From positions 1-6,295 of the forward strand of contig JAUXGY010000114.1 of assembly GCA_030621805.1 (NCBI GenBank): a stretch of DNA of 6,295 nucleotides. The letters are read 5' to 3'. Positions within the stretch are counted from its first letter, which is position 1. Every line of letters starts with the position of its first letter. Both the position numbers and the translations under genes were made by a program. This DNA is from Kiritimatiellales bacterium. GTDB taxonomy: Bacteria > Verrucomicrobiota > Kiritimatiellia > Kiritimatiellales > Pontiellaceae. This document shows, in pieces, positions 5,036 through 6,295 of this stretch. Under the pieces are notes generated by a model. It was not told the origin of the DNA. It saw only the letters and a program-made list of their open reading frames with translations, and ran no database searches.

Positions 5036-6295
5036 ATGCCCTCGTGGAAAACAGGATTAATTATGGTGGTGCTCGCTTGTGGAACAGCGCAAGCCTCCAC
5101 CAACTTCTACGCATCCGCTAGCGCATCGGAAACAAATGTTTTTCTGGGGCAGGTTTTCAACGTGGATGTCGTGGTGAAGGCCGGCGAGAAACCAGAACTC
5201 CCGAGATTGGGGGAACTAGCCGATTTCAACGTCACGGTACTGGCCGATGGGCAACCTACCAGCGCAGCCCATACCTGGCTCTACCGTTTTTCATTCCGCG
5301 CCACCCGCGAAGGCGAATTGGTTCTTCCGTCGCTCCGCTTCGGCTCAGTAACCACCCTGCCTCTCCATATTCTGGCCAAAAGACCAGAGGCCAGCGACCG
5401 AATGCAACTCACGCAATCCCTCTCAAAAACCTCAGTCTATCTCGGCGAACCCGTTTTGCTGACGACCCTCTGGGATAGCACTTATCCCTTTGGGGCCATC
5501 AAGGCGGTCGACCTGCATTTCCCCCTCTTCAACGATAAACGCTTCCAGATGATGGAGCTCTATGAACCGGAAAAAGAAAAGCAGAAGCAAACTACCGGAC
5601 TGCCCGTGCACGGTACCCGTGTGCTGGCCACACGCCGAAACTATGCCGAAGGTGAGGCGCAGCACCAATCGCTCGCCTTCAGCAAACTGCTCATCCCCAA
5701 ACAGAGCGGCGAAATTATTCTCCCGCCTGCAACCCTCCTTTGTGCGGCGGAAGACGAGAAGGATCCAAAAAACCGCAGAGGACGCTCAGCCTTTCAATAT
5801 CCATCCTACTTCGACAACACTTTCTTTAATCAAAATGTAACGGGCGGAACCTGGGCGCGGATCTACACCGAATCCAAAGCTCTCGCCCTGAACGTCAAGC
5901 CTCTCCCCCAAGAAAGCCGCCCCGATCTCTTTAACGGTATGGTCGGCGACTTTACGATTGCGGTGGAAGCCGAACCAACCGAGGTTCGCGTCGGCGAACC
6001 CGTCACCCTAAAGATCACGATCACTGCCGCCCAATTCATGGAAAATATTTTCTTCCAGCCCCTGCGCTACCAGCCGCTACTCATCACCCGATTTGATATT
6101 CCGGAGGATCGCGCGCTGCCCTTACGCGAAGGGAAATCAAAAATCTACACCCAAACCATCCGGCCACTCAGCAGCCAGATCAATCAAGTTCCCCCGCTTC
6201 AGCTCTCGTTCTTCCAGCCCGCATCGAACGCCTATATCACGATTGAATCGGCCCCCATCAGGCTTTCGGTTTCTCCGGCGGAGCAGATCGGTGTC
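5036..6295 (+). CDS. batD: BatD: exported beta-domain protein, 3' end cut off by the window
   Basis: The frame stays open for 420 codons to the right edge, with no stop. The start is ATG, 1 nt after the batC stop, with AAGGA 8 nt upstream. Residues 1-20 form a short signal peptide with probable signal peptidase I cleavage after Ala-Gln-Ala20. Cys15 is a poor lipobox because Leu is at -2. Three beta-sandwich-like units follow, each opening with the BatD pattern of an alternating strand and a Gly-Glu/Gln turn: NVFLGQVFNVDVVV (about 31-44), SVYLGEPVLL (about 133-142) and VRVGEPVTLKITI (about 318-330). The last follows GDFTIAVEAEP, a typical repeat start. The first unit ends in the PSLRFG strand of the family. 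BatD proteins are periplasmic with a C-terminal span and are usually near 550-600 residues, so roughly a quarter is probably missing. The third unit has AAQFMENI where many relatives have a Gly-x-Gly-Asn turn. It likely forms the periplasmic part of the Bat complex. Confidence 0.88.
   Translation, partial: MPSWKTGLIMVVLACGTAQASTNFYASASASETNVFLGQVFNVDVVVKAGEKPELPRLGELADFNVTVLADGQPTSAAHTWLYRFSFRATREGELVLPSLRFGSVTTLPLHILAKRPEASDRMQLTQSLSKTSVYLGEPVLLTTLWDSTYPFGAIKAVDLHFPLFNDKRFQMMELYEPEKEKQKQTTGLPVHGTRVLATRRNYAEGEAQHQSLAFSKLLIPKQSGEIILPPATLLCAAEDEKDPKNRRGRSAFQYPSYFDNTFFNQNVTGGTWARIYTESKALALNVKPLPQESRPDLFNGMVGDFTIAVEAEPTEVRVGEPVTLKITITAAQFMENIFFQPLRYQPLLITRFDIPEDRALPLREGKSKIYTQTIRPLSSQINQVPPLQLSFFQPASNAYITIESAPIRLSVSPAEQIGV

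Noticed and set aside
5078..5083. Cys15 of BatD as a lipoprotein cleavage site
   Set aside because: The -3 to -1 residues are Val-Leu-Ala, and Leu at -2 is unusual for a lipobox. The hydrophobic core before it would be short, and Ala-Gln-Ala five residues later is a better signal peptidase I site.
5075..5094. GCTTG/CAAGC inverted repeat in the batD signal-peptide codons, as a third domesticated palindrome
   Set aside because: There are only 5 paired bases across a 10-nt loop, with no extension. This is expected by chance and is much weaker than the elements at 981-1009 and 3954-3978.
5562..5840. 92-codon open frame on the + strand inside batD
   Set aside because: BatD reads straight through this region in its own frame with family-like strands. 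The alternative product is Arg/Ser/Pro-rich and featureless.

Overview
The window is one co-directional gene block on the + strand, with almost no non-coding DNA after position 72. It is a Bat (Bacteroides aerotolerance) type operon. The gene order is a DUF58 protein, a membrane-anchored lipoprotein with a DUF4381-like tail, batA, batB, batC and batD; batD runs off the right edge. A MoxR-type AAA+ ATPase gene usually precedes a DUF58 gene in such clusters. At most its last codons could lie in bases 1-12, so its presence is inferred and not seen.

The genes are tightly packed. There is a 4-bp ATGA overlap (DUF58/lipoprotein), a 10-bp overlap (lipoprotein/batA), 1 nt between batA and batB, an 11-bp overlap (batB/batC) and 1 nt between batC and batD. 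Each internal start has a purine-rich Shine-Dalgarno sequence inside the end of the gene before it, so translational coupling of one mRNA is likely. The first gene has no visible Shine-Dalgarno and is preceded by a repeat-rich spacer with imperfect inverted repeats. I see no terminator, tRNA, rRNA, CRISPR array or complete insertion sequence.

The proteins suggest one envelope-associated machine. Three of them (DUF58, BatA, BatB) carry von Willebrand A-type MIDAS metal sites with the DxSxS signature intact. BatA and BatB hold their domains near the membrane between hydrophobic segments. BatC is an exported TPR protein with a long acidic tail, and BatD is an exported protein of repeated beta-sandwich-like domains. 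The second gene links a periplasmic domain to a cytoplasmic one through a single membrane span. By analogy with MoxR/VWA systems, the whole may act as a chaperone or stress-tolerance complex. The substrate is unknown and the original aerotolerance role is debated.

The least ordinary signal is a set of palindromic sequences at gene 5' ends. A 13-bp-arm near-perfect palindrome (981-1009) and a 9-bp-arm perfect palindrome (3954-3978) both start 20-21 nt downstream of a start codon. Both encode the basic n-region of a signal peptide. They look like dispersed REP-like repeats that were inserted and domesticated, though only a genome-wide repeat search can settle this.

The protein set, mixed codon use, roughly balanced base composition and these palindromes suggest a member of the PVC group (Verrucomicrobiota, Kiritimatiellota or Lentisphaerota). 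That is inference, not proof.
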